This document shows, in pieces, positions 38,086 through 47,360 of a stretch of 64,000 nt of DNA (its first letter is position 1; every line of letters begins with the position of its first letter). Position numbers and translations under genes: made by a program. The notes under the pieces are model-generated. The model ran no database searches and was not told the DNA's origin. It saw only the letters and a list, made by a program, of their open reading frames with translations. Origin of the DNA: Halomonas sp. KG2 (GTDB lineage Bacteria; Pseudomonadota; Gammaproteobacteria; Pseudomonadales; Halomonadaceae); assembly GCA_030440445.1 (NCBI GenBank), contig CP098528.1:1550001-1614000 (forward strand), read 5' to 3'.

Positions 38086-38127
38086 TGCCTGCAGGCTAGC
38101 GCCAAGCTAACCTACAGGCATTTTTTT
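38086..38127 (+). terminator. Rho-independent terminator of pstSCAB
   Basis: TGCCTGCAGGCTAGC (38086-38100) pairs, with two mismatches, with GCTAACCTACAGGCA (38106-38120) and is followed by seven T. It separates the pst operon from the ars cluster. Confidence 0.87.
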
Positions 38128-38135
38128 AGTTTTTC

Positions 38136-38153
38136 ATATATGTTTTTTCGTAT
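38136..38153. promoter_or_regulatory. Operator-like element upstream of gap-arsJ (copy 1)
   Basis: ATATATGTTTTTTCGTAT is repeated base for base at 43134-43151 in the other ars promoter region. It forms an imperfect inverted repeat (ATATATG-N6-CGTAT[AG]T), as expected for an ArsR/SmtB-type dimer. No arsR gene is in the window. Confidence 0.6.
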
Positions 38154-38192
38154 GTTTGCATTACGATTTTTGCACTGTTCATCTATTCATTT

Positions 38193-38224
38193 ATTTAGAC
38201 GTTTATGCATACGTTTATCTAAAT
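38193..38224. repeat. Inverted and direct repeats just before the gap ribosome-binding site
   Basis: ATTTAGA (38193-38199) and TCTAAAT (38218-38224) form a 7-bp inverted repeat. Between them ACGTTTAT occurs twice (38199-38206 and 38211-38218). It could be a second regulator site or a 5' UTR hairpin next to the AGGAGG at 38225-38230. Confidence 0.5.
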
Positions 38225-38234
38225 AGGAGGCCCC

Positions 38235-39281
38235 ATGACATTACGTATCGGTATTAACGGCTTTGGTCGTATTGGTCGATTGGCACTGCGAAGCTTATGG
38301 ACTGAGGTTGACGCTGGGGCAGTAGAGCTTGTGCGTATTAACGACCCTGGCGGTGATTCGGCAACGTTTGCTCATCTGCTTGAGTTTGATTCGGTGCATG
38401 GCCACTGGTCTCCAGGTGAAGGGATTGTCGCTTGCGACGATGCGATTGTTGTAGATGGTAAAACGGTTGCGTTTAGCGCCAATAAAGCGATTGCCGACAG
38501 TGACTGGTCTGCCTGTGACGTGGTCATCGAGTGCTCGGGTAAAATGAAAGAAACCACTAAGCTCCAGGCGTACCTTGATCAAGGCGTTGCGCGCGTAGTG
38601 GTGAGTGCACCGATTAAAGAGGAGGGCGTGCTGAACGTGGTGGTAGGTGTCAACGATCATCTGTATGACCCCACTCAGCACCGAATCGTAACGGCCGCTA
38701 GCTGTACCACCAACTGCTTAGCCCCGGTGGTTAAAGTGATTCAGGAAACCTTTGGTATTCGCCATGGTTCGATGACCACCGTGCATGACATCACCAATAC
38801 TCAGACGATTCTAGATGCGCCGCACAAAGACCTACGTCGCGCTCGCGCCTGTGGTATGAGTTTGATTCCAACGACAACGGGCTCTGCGAAAGCAATCACT
38901 GCCATCTTTCCCGAACTGGAAGGCAAGCTGAATGGTCATGCCATTCGCGTGCCGCTGGCCAATGCATCGCTCACCGACATGGTGTTTGAGCTTGAGCGTG
39001 AGGTCACGGTGGAAGAGGTTAATCAGGCGCTGAAAGCCGCCGCGGAGGGAGAGCTTACCGGTATTTTAGGCTATGAGGAGCGCCCGCTGGTCTCCATTGA
39101 TTATCGCACTGATCCACGCAGCTCCATTATCGATGCGCTTTCTACCATGGTGGTCAACGGTACCCAGCTTAAGCTATACGCCTGGTATGACAATGAGTGG
39201 GGCTACGCCAACCGCACGGCCGAGTTGGCGCTAATGGTAGCTGGTGAGAAGACAGTTAAAGAGCAGAAGGACCGTGGCTGA
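38235..39281 (+). CDS. gap: ArsJ-associated glyceraldehyde-3-phosphate dehydrogenase
   Basis: 348-aa GAPDH: NAD-binding [13 protein letters not shown] at the start, catalytic Cys in [11 protein letters not shown] (near residue 155), then [11 protein letters not shown] and NEWGYANR. Its place one codon-overlap before arsJ marks it as the dedicated arsenic version. It forms 1-arseno-3-phosphoglycerate from glyceraldehyde-3-phosphate and arsenate, which ArsJ then exports. Strong AGGAGG precedes the ATG. The glycolytic function cannot be excluded from sequence alone. Confidence 0.92.
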   Translation: MTLRIGINGFGRIGRLALRSLWTEVDAGAVELVRINDPGGDSATFAHLLEFDSVHGHWSPGEGIVACDDAIVVDGKTVAFSANKAIADSDWSACDVVIECSGKMKETTKLQAYLDQGVARVVVSAPIKEEGVLNVVVGVNDHLYDPTQHRIVTAASCTTNCLAPVVKVIQETFGIRHGSMTTVHDITNTQTILDAPHKDLRRARACGMSLIPTTTGSAKAITAIFPELEGKLNGHAIRVPLANASLTDMVFELEREVTVEEVNQALKAAAEGELTGILGYEERPLVSIDYRTDPRSSIIDALSTMVVNGTQLKLYAWYDNEWGYANRTAELALMVAGEKTVKEQKDRG

Positions 39282-40509
39282 TTCGTCGCCGCTAAAGGTG
39301 TTCGCGCGCGTAAAGGCGTTACCTTTTGAGGTGCGCCAATACATGCTGATCACTGGCAACTACTGGGCGTTTACCATTACCGACGGCGCGCTGCGCATGC
39401 TGGTAGTGATGTATTTCCACCAGCTAGGTTACTCGCCGCTGCAAATCGCCATGCTGTTTCTGTTCTATGAAGCGTTTGGGGTAGTGACCAACTTGGTCGG
39501 CGGCTGGCTTGGCGCGCGGCTAGGCTTGAACCGCACGATGAATGTGGGGTTGGGGCTGCAAATTGTTGCGCTTGCCATGCTGATGGTGCCTGCAGGGATG
39601 CTCACGGTTGTTTGGGTGATGGCGGCGCAGGCGTTGTCTGGCATTGCCAAAGACTTAAATAAAATGAGTGCTAAAAGTGCGGTCAAAGTATTGGTGCCTA
39701 AAGACAGTGCCAACGCCAATAGCGCGCTCTACCGTTGGGTAGCGATGCTGACCGGCTCTAAAAATGCGCTGAAAGGCTTAGGCTTTTTTATTGGGGGAGT
39801 ACTGCTGACGCTGATTGGTTTCCGTGGTGCGGTGATTGCCATGGCGGTAATGCTTAGCGCGGTGCTACTGGTCTCTTTATGGCGCTTAAAAGCAGACTTA
39901 GGACGCCAAAAGGTAAAGCCCAAGTTTTCGGAAATCTTCTCCAAGTCCCGCGCGATTAACGTGCTTTCAGCGGCGCGCTTTTGCCTGTTTGCATCCAGGG
40001 ATGTCTGGTTTGTAGTGGCACTGCCGGTGTTTTTATATGATCAGCACGGCTGGAGCCACTGGACGGTAGGCGGGTTGCTGGCGGCGTGGATTATTGGTTA
40101 TGGCGGGGTACAAACCCAGGCACCTAAACTGACTCAGTTGATTAAAGGGGATGCCCGCGCGCTAACCGCAGGGTGGGCAGCCGCTTTAGCGGTACTAGCG
40201 ATTGTGTTGGCGTTACTACCGCTGGCGCAGGTGAGTTGGCTGGTGGTCGGGCTTCTAGCGTTTGGTGTGCTATTTGCGATTAACTCCAGCTGGCATAGTT
40301 ACCTGATCGTTCATTACGCTCGTGCTGATGGCGTCTCGATGGATGTCGGCTTTTACTATATGGCCAACGCCATGGGCCGTTTGGTAGGAACGCTACTGTC
40401 AGGCTGGTTGTATATGGCTTACGGGTTGAGCGCCTGTCTTTGGGTATCGGCGGCCTTAGTGGCAGCCAGTTCCGTGATGGCACTGGCGTTGCCTAGACAA
40501 GCTGCTTAA
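39274..40509 (+). CDS. arsJ: Organoarsenical efflux MFS transporter ArsJ
   Basis: 411-aa, 12-helix MFS protein. Recognised by the N-terminal [23 protein letters not shown] region (about residues 19-41), [14 protein letters not shown] (about 135-148) and the central hydrophilic loop near 215-230. It exports 1-arseno-3-phosphoglycerate, which then decomposes outside. The start is GTG 39274, 5 bases after GAAGG and overlapping gap by 8 bp. It converges on the CC/Se gene with 10 bp between stops. Confidence 0.92.
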   Translation: MADSSPLKVFARVKALPFEVRQYMLITGNYWAFTITDGALRMLVVMYFHQLGYSPLQIAMLFLFYEAFGVVTNLVGGWLGARLGLNRTMNVGLGLQIVALAMLMVPAGMLTVVWVMAAQALSGIAKDLNKMSAKSAVKVLVPKDSANANSALYRWVAMLTGSKNALKGLGFFIGGVLLTLIGFRGAVIAMAVMLSAVLLVSLWRLKADLGRQKVKPKFSEIFSKSRAINVLSAARFCLFASRDVWFVVALPVFLYDQHGWSHWTVGGLLAAWIIGYGGVQTQAPKLTQLIKGDARALTAGWAAALAVLAIVLALLPLAQVSWLVVGLLAFGVLFAINSSWHSYLIVHYARADGVSMDVGFYYMANAMGRLVGTLLSGWLYMAYGLSACLWVSAALVAASSVMALALPRQAA

Positions 40510-40519
40510 AGGCCAATTT

Positions 40520-40813
40520 CTAGCCTGCTGATAACGCCGCACCATCCACATAAAGGTGGCGCAATTTCCACCAGCCTTCCACGCCAATACGCAGTCCTTG
40601 GTTGGCAAGGTCGGGATCAATATAGATCGAAACACTATCTTGAATATGGTGCTGATAGTGTTGGGTATCTTCTGGATGGTGCGCTTCGGCTACCGCTAGC
40701 TTAGCGAGCCCCCCGCAGCAGCCGTGGCGAGGAGAAAGCCGAACAGTGACGCTTCCGCCTTGTTGTTTAATGAACGCCACTGCGTTGCTGTCGATATCAA
40801 TTACATGGCTCAT
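40520..40813 (-). CDS. CC/Se motif family protein of the arsenic cluster
   Basis: 97-aa protein with vicinal cysteines C32-C33 in RHGCCGGLAKLA. I recognise it as the CC/Se motif family, in which some members carry selenocysteine at this position. Here both are ordinary TGC or TGT codons. The fold is probably related to HesB/IscA-like proteins, but the function is unknown. It is the last gene of the minus-strand arsH-acr3-arsC unit, 40 bp after arsC. The paired thiols suggest arsenite binding or redox relay, which is inference. Confidence 0.75.
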   Translation of the reverse strand: MSHVIDIDSNAVAFIKQQGGSVTVRLSPRHGCCGGLAKLAVAEAHHPEDTQHYQHHIQDSVSIYIDPDLANQGLRIGVEGWWKLRHLYVDGAALSAG

Positions 40814-40853
40814 TGTTCACTCCGTACTATTGTCCTGGCATGTGGTTCCTATA

Positions 40854-41258
40854 TTAGCTCGCTGGATAGTAGACGGTTTCGCCATTCTCTTTGGTAAAGT
40901 GTGCAACGGGTTGCTCAAGCAGCTCCAATACTCGTTCGGGTGGGCGACACAGGCGCGCGCCTTTTGGGCTAATGACGATAGGACGATTGATCAGAATCGG
41001 GTGCGCTAGCATGGCGTCAATCAGCTGATCATCGTCTAGCGAAGAGTCATGCAATTTGAGCTCATCAAAAGGCGCGCCCTTTTGGCGCAGCAGTTCTCGT
41101 GGTGACATCTTCATTATCGCCAGTAGCGCTACTAGCTGCTCTCGATTGGGCGGTGTTTCCAAGTAATGGATTACCTCGGGGTCTTCGCCCGACGCCTTGA
41201 TCATTGCCAGTGTATTGCGCGAATTACTGCAGTTAGGGTTGTGGTAGATGGTGACCAT
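40854..41258 (-). CDS. arsC: Glutaredoxin-dependent arsenate reductase (ArsC, Grx type)
   Basis: 134-aa reductase of the plasmid R773/E. coli ArsC family (Spx/ArsC fold). Catalytic Cys10 lies in NPNCSNSRNTL. The anion-binding arginines appear in SPRELLRQKG (near residue 60) and in RPIVISPKGARLCRPPE (near 93 and 106). It reduces arsenate to arsenite with glutathione and glutaredoxin. It sits between acr3 and the CC/Se gene. A second, unrelated arsenate reductase is at 43241. Confidence 0.93.
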   Translation of the reverse strand: MVTIYHNPNCSNSRNTLAMIKASGEDPEVIHYLETPPNREQLVALLAIMKMSPRELLRQKGAPFDELKLHDSSLDDDQLIDAMLAHPILINRPIVISPKGARLCRPPERVLELLEQPVAHFTKENGETVYYPAS

Positions 41259-41282
41259 TCAGGGGGAGCCTCTCAGGTTATG

Positions 41283-42353
41283 CTAATGAATAGGTGAAGG
41301 AAAATGCTGACGCGTGTTGTTGGCAATGCGTACCAGTGCGAGCATAAGCGGTACTTCAACTAAAACACCCACTACTGTGGCTAGCGCGGCGCCTGATTGT
41401 AAGCCAAACAGTGCAATGGCGGCTGCGACCGCTAGCTCAAAAAAGTTGCTGGCACCGATCATTGCACCTGGAGCAGCGATGTTGTGCGGCACGCGCCATG
41501 CTTTAGCCCAACCGTAGGCAATAAAAAAGATCAAGAACGTTTGAATAATCAGTGGAATAGCGATCAATATGATATGCAGCGGATTGTTCAGAATGACGTC
41601 GCCTTGGAAGGCGAATAGAAGTACTAGAGTGATGATTAACCCGATGGGCGTGATGGGGCCAACGCGCTTCATGAACACGTTGTCGTACCATTCGGCACCG
41701 CGCTTGGCGATCAATGTTTTACGGGTGATGTAGCCGGCCGCAAGTGGAATCACGATGTACAGCACCACCGATAAAATAACCGTGTCCCAGGGCACTTGGA
41801 TATTTGAGATTCCTAGTAACAGCACCACAAGCGGCGCAAAGGCAAACAGCATAATCAAGTCATTCAAAGCTACTTGAACCAGCGTGTAAGCCGCGTCGCC
41901 TCGGGTCAGGTAGCTCCATACAAATACCATCGCGGTGCAGGGTGCTGCCCCCAGCAGTATGGCGCCCGCTAGGTATTGGCTGGCCAGCTCCTCAGTAATA
42001 AATGGCCGAAAAATCACCATGAAAAACAACCAGGCCAAAGCGAACATTGTGAAGGGTTTAATCAGCCAGTTGACCGTGGTGGTAATGGTCAAGCCCTTTG
42101 GCTGGCGGCGCACTCCTGCAATCGCACTGAAATCAATCTGCGCCATCATGGGAAAAATCATCGCCCAGATTAATACGGCAATCGGAATGGAGACCTGGGC
42201 ATACTCAAACCGTGATAACACCTCTGGCACGGCAGGGGCGAACTGCCCAAGTGTAATCCCGGTAACAATGGCAATTGCTACCCATACGGAAAGGTAGCGT
42301 TCAAACAGCCCCATATCGGCACTGGTGGGGGATGAGTTGCTCTGGGTCGTCAT
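41283..42353 (-). CDS. acr3: Arsenite efflux transporter Acr3
   Basis: 356-aa, ten-helix arsenite/proton antiporter of the ACR3 (BART) family. The conserved Cys region GAAPCTAMVFVWSYL lies near residue 150, and GASNFFELAVAAAIALFG near 310. It is not the unrelated ArsB type. The start is ATG 42353, with AGGGAG 7 bases upstream; the codon 18 bases earlier overlaps arsH and is not preferred. It lies 14 bp after arsH in the same operon. Confidence 0.93.
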   Translation of the reverse strand: MTTQSNSSPTSADMGLFERYLSVWVAIAIVTGITLGQFAPAVPEVLSRFEYAQVSIPIAVLIWAMIFPMMAQIDFSAIAGVRRQPKGLTITTTVNWLIKPFTMFALAWLFFMVIFRPFITEELASQYLAGAILLGAAPCTAMVFVWSYLTRGDAAYTLVQVALNDLIMLFAFAPLVVLLLGISNIQVPWDTVILSVVLYIVIPLAAGYITRKTLIAKRGAEWYDNVFMKRVGPITPIGLIITLVLLFAFQGDVILNNPLHIILIAIPLIIQTFLIFFIAYGWAKAWRVPHNIAAPGAMIGASNFFELAVAAAIALFGLQSGAALATVVGVLVEVPLMLALVRIANNTRQHFPSPIH

Positions 42354-42367
42354 AAACCACTCCCTGA

Positions 42368-43087
42368 TCAAATGGCGCGTTGGTTGACGCGCTTGGAGAC
42401 TTCTTCAGCGCTCTCTTTGCGTTCAGAGTAGCGGTCGGTTAGTAAATCACTGCGTTCACGAACCAGCAGTGTGAACTTCACTAGTTCTTCCATAACATCA
42501 ACAATGCGGTCATAAAATGGAGAAGGCTTCATGCGACCGTTGTCATCAAACTCCATAAAGGCCTTAGGTACCGATGACTGATTTGGAATTGTCACCATGC
42601 GCATCCAGCGCCCTAAAATACGCAATTGATTTACCGTGTTAAACGACTGGGAGCCACCGCACACCTGCATTACTGCAAGCGTTTTACCCTGAGTGGGGCG
42701 AACGCCGCCTAAGGCAAGAGGAATCCAGTCAATTTGTGCTTTCATAATGCCAGTCATTGCACCGTGGCGTTCAGGTGAGCACCACACCATGCCATCGGCC
42801 CACTGTGCCAGCGTGCGCAGCTCATCCACTTTAGGATGGCTTGAATCTTCCGCATCCGGCAGGGGCAAGCCACTAGGATCAAAAATCTCTGTACTTGCCC
42901 CCATTGCATTGAGTAGCCGAGCAGCTTCTTCAACGGCTAATCGGCTGAATGAGCGTTCTCGCAGTGAACCGTAAAGCAGCAGGATTTTGGGTGCAGGCTG
43001 GTCACTAGCGGGAAGCCTCAATGTTTCATGATTGGGAGCTTCAAACAGGCTGCTGTCTACGTTGGGTAAATCGTCAAGCAATGCCAT
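42368..43087 (-). CDS. arsH: NADPH-dependent FMN reductase ArsH
   Basis: 239-aa flavoprotein of the ArsH family. The FMN phosphate loop [19 protein letters not shown] lies at residues about 35-53 and the flavodoxin-like core contains [20 protein letters not shown] near 105. Family members oxidise trivalent organoarsenicals and reduce quinones or azo dyes. It is first gene of the minus-strand ars operon, starting 47 bases from the shared operator-like element at 43134. The N-terminal and C-terminal extensions beyond the flavodoxin core are typical of ArsH. Confidence 0.92.
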   Translation of the reverse strand: MALLDDLPNVDSSLFEAPNHETLRLPASDQPAPKILLLYGSLRERSFSRLAVEEAARLLNAMGASTEIFDPSGLPLPDAEDSSHPKVDELRTLAQWADGMVWCSPERHGAMTGIMKAQIDWIPLALGGVRPTQGKTLAVMQVCGGSQSFNTVNQLRILGRWMRMVTIPNQSSVPKAFMEFDDNGRMKPSPFYDRIVDVMEELVKFTLLVRERSDLLTDRYSERKESAEEVSKRVNQRAI

Positions 43088-43133
43088 TGGCGGTGGCCCC
43101 TTTATGCCGGAGAAGTGGTTGTTGGTCGTTATG

Positions 43134-43153
43134 ATATATGTTTTTTCGTATAT
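43134..43153. promoter_or_regulatory. Operator-like element between arsH and arsC (copy 2)
   Basis: ATATATGTTTTTTCGTATAT carries an imperfect inverted repeat (ATATATG/CGTATAT, 6 of 7 paired). The first 18 bases equal 38136-38153. Located in the 153-bp divergent region, it could control both arsH (minus) and the second arsC (plus). Confidence 0.62.
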
Positions 43154-43240
43154 TTGTACCGGTAACTAGCAGGCTGCAATAAAGACGTCATCTTGAAGGC
43201 GTAAATTGCCGGATTATACCCATCAAGAGGTCATTTATTT

Positions 43241-43666
43241 ATGCCAAAGCGCCGCGTGCTGTTCCTTTGTAATGCTAACTCTGCACGGTCTTTGATGGGA
43301 GAAGCGCTGCTTCGCCAGATGGCCAGTGATCGCTTTGATGCTTTTAGCGCAGGTTCCGAGCCCGATGAACCCCATGCGCTAACGTTAGAGGCACTGCATA
43401 AACAAGGGCTTGCTACGGAAGGGTTGCGTAGTAAGGTCCTGGATGAGTTTGAGGATGACTACTTCGATTTTGTCATTGTCCTCTGCGACAAGGCGCAACA
43501 GGTTTGCAGAGACTGGCAGGGGCGCGCCAGAGAAGTGCTTTTCTGGGATATTCGTGATCCGAGGCTGATTAGTAAATTAGATGCATACGAGCAAGCGCTC
43601 TTAGAGATTCGTCGGCGTCTGCAGTTATGGCTGTCCCTGCATGATCATGATCAGCCGCGTGGTTGA
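43241..43666 (+). CDS. arsC: Arsenate reductase, low-molecular-weight phosphatase (Trx-type) family
   Basis: 141-aa protein with the CX5R loop C10-NANSA-R16, redox cysteines C82 and C89, and the DP motif in DIRDPRL (near 103-107). These three Cys positions match the numbering of the S. aureus pI258 ArsC, so a thioredoxin-recycled triple-Cys mechanism is likely. It is evolutionarily distinct from the Grx-type ArsC at 40854. It is followed after 8 bp by a chemoreceptor gene. Confidence 0.9.
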   Translation: MPKRRVLFLCNANSARSLMGEALLRQMASDRFDAFSAGSEPDEPHALTLEALHKQGLATEGLRSKVLDEFEDDYFDFVIVLCDKAQQVCRDWQGRAREVLFWDIRDPRLISKLDAYEQALLEIRRRLQLWLSLHDHDQPRG

Positions 43667-43674
43667 AAGAATTT

Positions 43675-45357
43675 ATGCGTATGGTGAATAGTTTAAGCGT
43701 TAAAGCGAGCTGGGCGCTGGTGTTAGTGACCTTCACCTGTCTCATATTGGCGATTGGCGGGCTGGGGTTATTTGCCAATCACTTTGGCCGTGAAGCGTTT
43801 ACGTCGCTGCAGCAACGAGATATGAATCAGGTACGTGAGCTTAACGGAGCCTATACCCAGTTGCTGCGTGCTCGTATACAAATGAATCGAGCTGCTGAGC
43901 TAATTCGCACTCCCTCTTTTGAGCGTCCAGAACCTTTGTTAGAGGAAGCCGGGAGCTTATTGAATACGGCTTCAGCCCGCTTTAACGCTTTCCACTCGAG
44001 TTTTGCTGAGAATGAGCGGCTTGAGCTTGTGGACCAGTTGGCGAATGATTTCCACTCACTGGTTAATAACAATTTAAGTTTGCAAATGATGATGCTGGAA
44101 GAGCGCGATGTTCGAGGCTTCCTATCTGGCGAGTCTCGCGTGGATGAGAGTAGTCAGCAGTTTGTGAGTGCTGCAGAAGCTTTCTACAGTTATTCGGTCT
44201 CCCGTGGCGCTGGGCTGCTTGATCGCTTTCAAAAAGTATCGTCGCTACTATTTTGGGGAGTGCTTGGCGTTATTGTTGTGGCAATGCTGGTCATCGCGTT
44301 AGTGGTATGGGGCGTGCGTAACAATGTTTTGCAGCCTTTGCGTGTAATAACGCAGCACTTTAAACGCATCGCCAAAGGCGATTTATCAACGCCAATCGAA
44401 GCCCATGCCGCTAATGAAATTGGTCTGTTGTTTAGCGAATTGGCAAACATGCAGCATTCGCTGACGTCGACGGTGAACCATCTTAACAACAGCAGCCAAC
44501 AGGTTTATACCGATAGCCAAGTAATGGCAGCTCAAAACCAACAATTGGCGGGGCAAACTGACTCGCAAGTAGCCGCGCTCGTGCAAATGGCGGCAAGTCT
44601 CAAGCAGTTAACCGCAACCGTAAATCAGAATGCAGAAAGTGCGGCGCATGTGAGTCAAGCGACGACGGGTGTCGCTCATAAAGCGCAGCAAGGTGATCAG
44701 GTAATTGCCCAGTTCATAGCGACTATGCAGGCTATTAACAAGCACTCCGAAGAAATACAAAGCATTATTTCCATGATTGAAAGTATTGCCTTCCAAACGA
44801 ATATCCTGGCTTTGAATGCTTCTGTTGAGGCAGCGCGAGCGGGTGAGCACGGGCGTGGTTTTGCGGTGGTGGCCAGCGAAGTGCGGGCGTTAGCAACGCG
44901 CAGTGCTGATGCGGCACATGAGATTCGGTCGCGTATTGAAGCATCTCGCCAGAGTGTTGAGGAAGGGAGTGAGTTATCTCAGCAAGCGGGTGAGCATACG
45001 CGCGATATTATGCAGTCTGCCACTCAGGTAGAGCAGTTGATGGCAAGGATAGCCAGCGCGTCGGAAGAGCAGCGTCGTGGTATTGAGGAAGTGAATAGGG
45101 CGGTCACGCAAATTGATATGACAACCCAAGATACGCTGAAGTTGGTCAATTACGCGGCACAAAGTGCTGAAGGACTAACTCAAGAAGCTCTGAAAATGCG
45201 TGAATATGCTGGTCAATTTCGCATGGTTGAGGATCAGCTTAGCAATAATCAGGATGATATCAGTGAAGCTACAGGGGCGCTCAAGTCGTTGGACTGGCAA
45301 ACATTGGCCACTTCAGAAAAGTGTGGCGATAGGCAGGATAGGCGCGCCTTGGCATGA
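43675..45357 (+). CDS. Methyl-accepting chemotaxis protein in the ars cluster
   Basis: 560-aa transmembrane chemoreceptor. TM1 is at residues about 10-35, then a periplasmic four-helix-bundle (Tar-like) sensor (about 36-190), TM2 (about 193-215), HAMP (about 216-268) and the signalling domain with the conserved tip [20 protein letters not shown]. It has no NWETF-type CheR-binding pentapeptide. The ATG at 43675 or 43681 could start it. It lies 8 bp after the Trx-type arsC, so it is probably under ars control. The ligand is unknown. Confidence 0.9.
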   Translation: MRMVNSLSVKASWALVLVTFTCLILAIGGLGLFANHFGREAFTSLQQRDMNQVRELNGAYTQLLRARIQMNRAAELIRTPSFERPEPLLEEAGSLLNTASARFNAFHSSFAENERLELVDQLANDFHSLVNNNLSLQMMMLEERDVRGFLSGESRVDESSQQFVSAAEAFYSYSVSRGAGLLDRFQKVSSLLFWGVLGVIVVAMLVIALVVWGVRNNVLQPLRVITQHFKRIAKGDLSTPIEAHAANEIGLLFSELANMQHSLTSTVNHLNNSSQQVYTDSQVMAAQNQQLAGQTDSQVAALVQMAASLKQLTATVNQNAESAAHVSQATTGVAHKAQQGDQVIAQFIATMQAINKHSEEIQSIISMIESIAFQTNILALNASVEAARAGEHGRGFAVVASEVRALATRSADAAHEIRSRIEASRQSVEEGSELSQQAGEHTRDIMQSATQVEQLMARIASASEEQRRGIEEVNRAVTQIDMTTQDTLKLVNYAAQSAEGLTQEALKMREYAGQFRMVEDQLSNNQDDISEATGALKSLDWQTLATSEKCGDRQDRRALA

Positions 45358-45390
45358 TCAGTATGGCAAGGCGCGGGTGGGGTGATTATA

Positions 45391-46578
45391 TTAGTCGATT
45401 AGCTCAACGGCCACAGCGGTGGCTTCGCCACCACCAATGCACAGGCTGGCAATACCACGTTTGCCGCCTTTGGTGCGTAGGGCGTGAATAAGCGTCGCAA
45501 TGACGCGTGAACCTGTTGAGCCAATTGGGTGCCCTTGGGCACAAGCGCCGCCAAACACGTTGACTTTCTCGTGGGGTAGCCCCAAGTCATCCATTGCCAT
45601 TAACGTAACGACAGCGAACGCTTCGTTAATCTCAAACAGATCAACGTCGTTAACGCCCCAGCCAAGCTTTTTCATCAGCTTTTCAATGGCACCGACTGGC
45701 GCAATGGTGAATTCACTTGGATGGCGGGAGTGGGTGGTATGGCCAAGCATTTTGGCTAGTGGCTTCACACCATGGCGCTTCGCGGCTTCATGGCTGGCCA
45801 AAATAAGTGCGGATGCACCGTCGGAAATTGAGCTAGCATTGGCAGCAGTAATGGTACCGTCTTTGGCAAACGCCGGCCGCAACTGGCGAATTTTATCTAG
45901 CTTCGCTTGGAAGGGCTGTTCATCATGTTCGACCAGCGTTTCACCTTGGCGAGTGGTGACTGTTACCGGTGCCATTTCAGCCGCTAAGTGGCCGTTATTG
46001 GTTGCGTCCATAGCACGCTCTAGGGATGCAATAGCAAAATCATCCAGGCGCTCGCGCGTATAGCCGCGCTCTGAGGCAACATCCTGAGCGAAAACGCCCA
46101 TCAATTTGCCGGTTTCGGCATCTTCTAAGCCGTCAAGGAACATGTGGTCCTTTAGCTCGCCATGACCTAGACGGTAACCACCACGCGCTTTAGTGAGCAC
46201 GTGAGGGGCATTAGACATCGATTCCATGCCGCCAGCGAGCAGCACTTCCCCCGTCCCGGCTTTGATCAAATCGTGGGCTAGCATGGTGGCTTTCATGCCA
46301 GAACCACACAGTTTATTGATCGTAGTCGCACCATTGGCATCGGGAATGCCAGCCTGACGCATGGCCTGGCGGGCTGGCCCTTGTTTTACGCCGGCGGGTA
46401 GTACACAACCCATGATGCCTTCTTCAATAACGGATGCTTCGATACCCGCTCGCTCTATGGCAGCGCGGATTGCAACGGCCGCGAGCTCGGGAGCTGTCAT
46501 GCTGGAAAGACTACCCATCATGCCGCCCATTGGCGTGCGGGTGGCAGATAAAAATACAACCTCGGTGGCATTACTCAT
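45391..46578 (-). CDS. Acetyl-CoA acetyltransferase (thiolase)
   Basis: 395-aa thiolase with the acyl-accepting Cys in NKLCGSGMKA (near residue 90), NEAFAVV (near 318), the His in GHPIGSTG (near 350) and the second Cys in CIGGGEA (near 380). Biosynthetic/degradative type II thiolase (AtoB/PhaA-like). In a halomonad it could serve acetoacetyl-CoA formation for PHB or the last step of beta-oxidation. Neighbouring acyl-CoA genes favour catabolism. Divergent from the TetR gene. Confidence 0.9.
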   Translation of the reverse strand: MSNATEVVFLSATRTPMGGMMGSLSSMTAPELAAVAIRAAIERAGIEASVIEEGIMGCVLPAGVKQGPARQAMRQAGIPDANGATTINKLCGSGMKATMLAHDLIKAGTGEVLLAGGMESMSNAPHVLTKARGGYRLGHGELKDHMFLDGLEDAETGKLMGVFAQDVASERGYTRERLDDFAIASLERAMDATNNGHLAAEMAPVTVTTRQGETLVEHDEQPFQAKLDKIRQLRPAFAKDGTITAANASSISDGASALILASHEAAKRHGVKPLAKMLGHTTHSRHPSEFTIAPVGAIEKLMKKLGWGVNDVDLFEINEAFAVVTLMAMDDLGLPHEKVNVFGGACAQGHPIGSTGSRVIATLIHALRTKGGKRGIASLCIGGGEATAVAVELID

Positions 46579-46697
46579 TTGTGCGTCTCCTGTCGGATTT
46601 CTTGTGATTATCTTGCTGTAAGCTTAGTGATGCGTTGACCCGTTGGCGGGGCTGTGGTCTTCTCCTAAGTAACCAAGCAAGCGCTAGTGTAAATGAC

Positions 46698-47270
46698 ATG
46701 AATGTAATGAATGCTTCCCCTCGCCGCAAGGAATTGACACGTTTAGCGGCTCAGCTATTCGTCCAAGAAGGCTTTGACCGCACCACGGTGCGTATGCTGG
46801 CGCAAGAAATGGGTATCAAGTCTGGCAGCTTGTTCCATCACTTCAAAGATAAGCAGGAAATCTTAGCTGCGGTAATCGAGGAGGGTACCCAGAATGCTCT
46901 CAGCATTGCTAAAGCAGCGCTTCAAGAGTGCGACAATGATCCTGAGGCGCGGCTGCATGCTATGGCCCGAGCGCACTTAGAGACGCTTTTCGCTGATCGT
47001 AATGCCCATGTGGTCGCGTTATTTGAATGGCGACGGTTAGATCCAGATGCGAGTGCCCATTTAAGCCATCTGCGGGATGCCTACGAAGCGCTGTGGGTAG
47101 AGGTTATCGACGATGCGCTGGCAGCAGAGCTTATTCACGGTGACCGCTTTCTGGTGTCGCGGTTTATATTAGGCGCACTGAATTGGACGGTGCGCTGGTA
47201 CGACCCCAGTGGGCCGCGCACACCCGATGATTTAGCCGATGAACTGGTCGCGATGATCATGGCCCGTTAA
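46698..47270 (+). CDS. TetR/AcrR family transcriptional regulator
   Basis: 190-aa repressor type. The N-terminal helix-turn-helix is clear: FVQEGFDRTTVRMLAQEMGIKSGSLFHHFKDKQEI (residues about 18-52). A C-terminal ligand-binding domain resembles the FadR/PsrA-like C-terminal families of acyl-CoA regulators only in length. The start is ATG 46698 or 46707. The 63 bases of open frame before it have no start signal. Position between divergent thiolase and the acyl-CoA synthetase suggests it controls one or both. Confidence 0.85.
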   Translation: MNVMNASPRRKELTRLAAQLFVQEGFDRTTVRMLAQEMGIKSGSLFHHFKDKQEILAAVIEEGTQNALSIAKAALQECDNDPEARLHAMARAHLETLFADRNAHVVALFEWRRLDPDASAHLSHLRDAYEALWVEVIDDALAAELIHGDRFLVSRFILGALNWTVRWYDPSGPRTPDDLADELVAMIMAR

Positions 47271-47360
47271 TACCCCTTCTCGACCAACGTCTAATCCGTT
47301 TACGACGCTGATTGCTTGCGCTCCCGCGTAAATGCTTTTAGCGTTAGTTTAATTGCAAGG

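Noticed and set aside
45358..45390. Terminator between the chemoreceptor and thiolase genes
   Set aside because: The 33-base convergent gap has no stem followed by a T-run on either strand.
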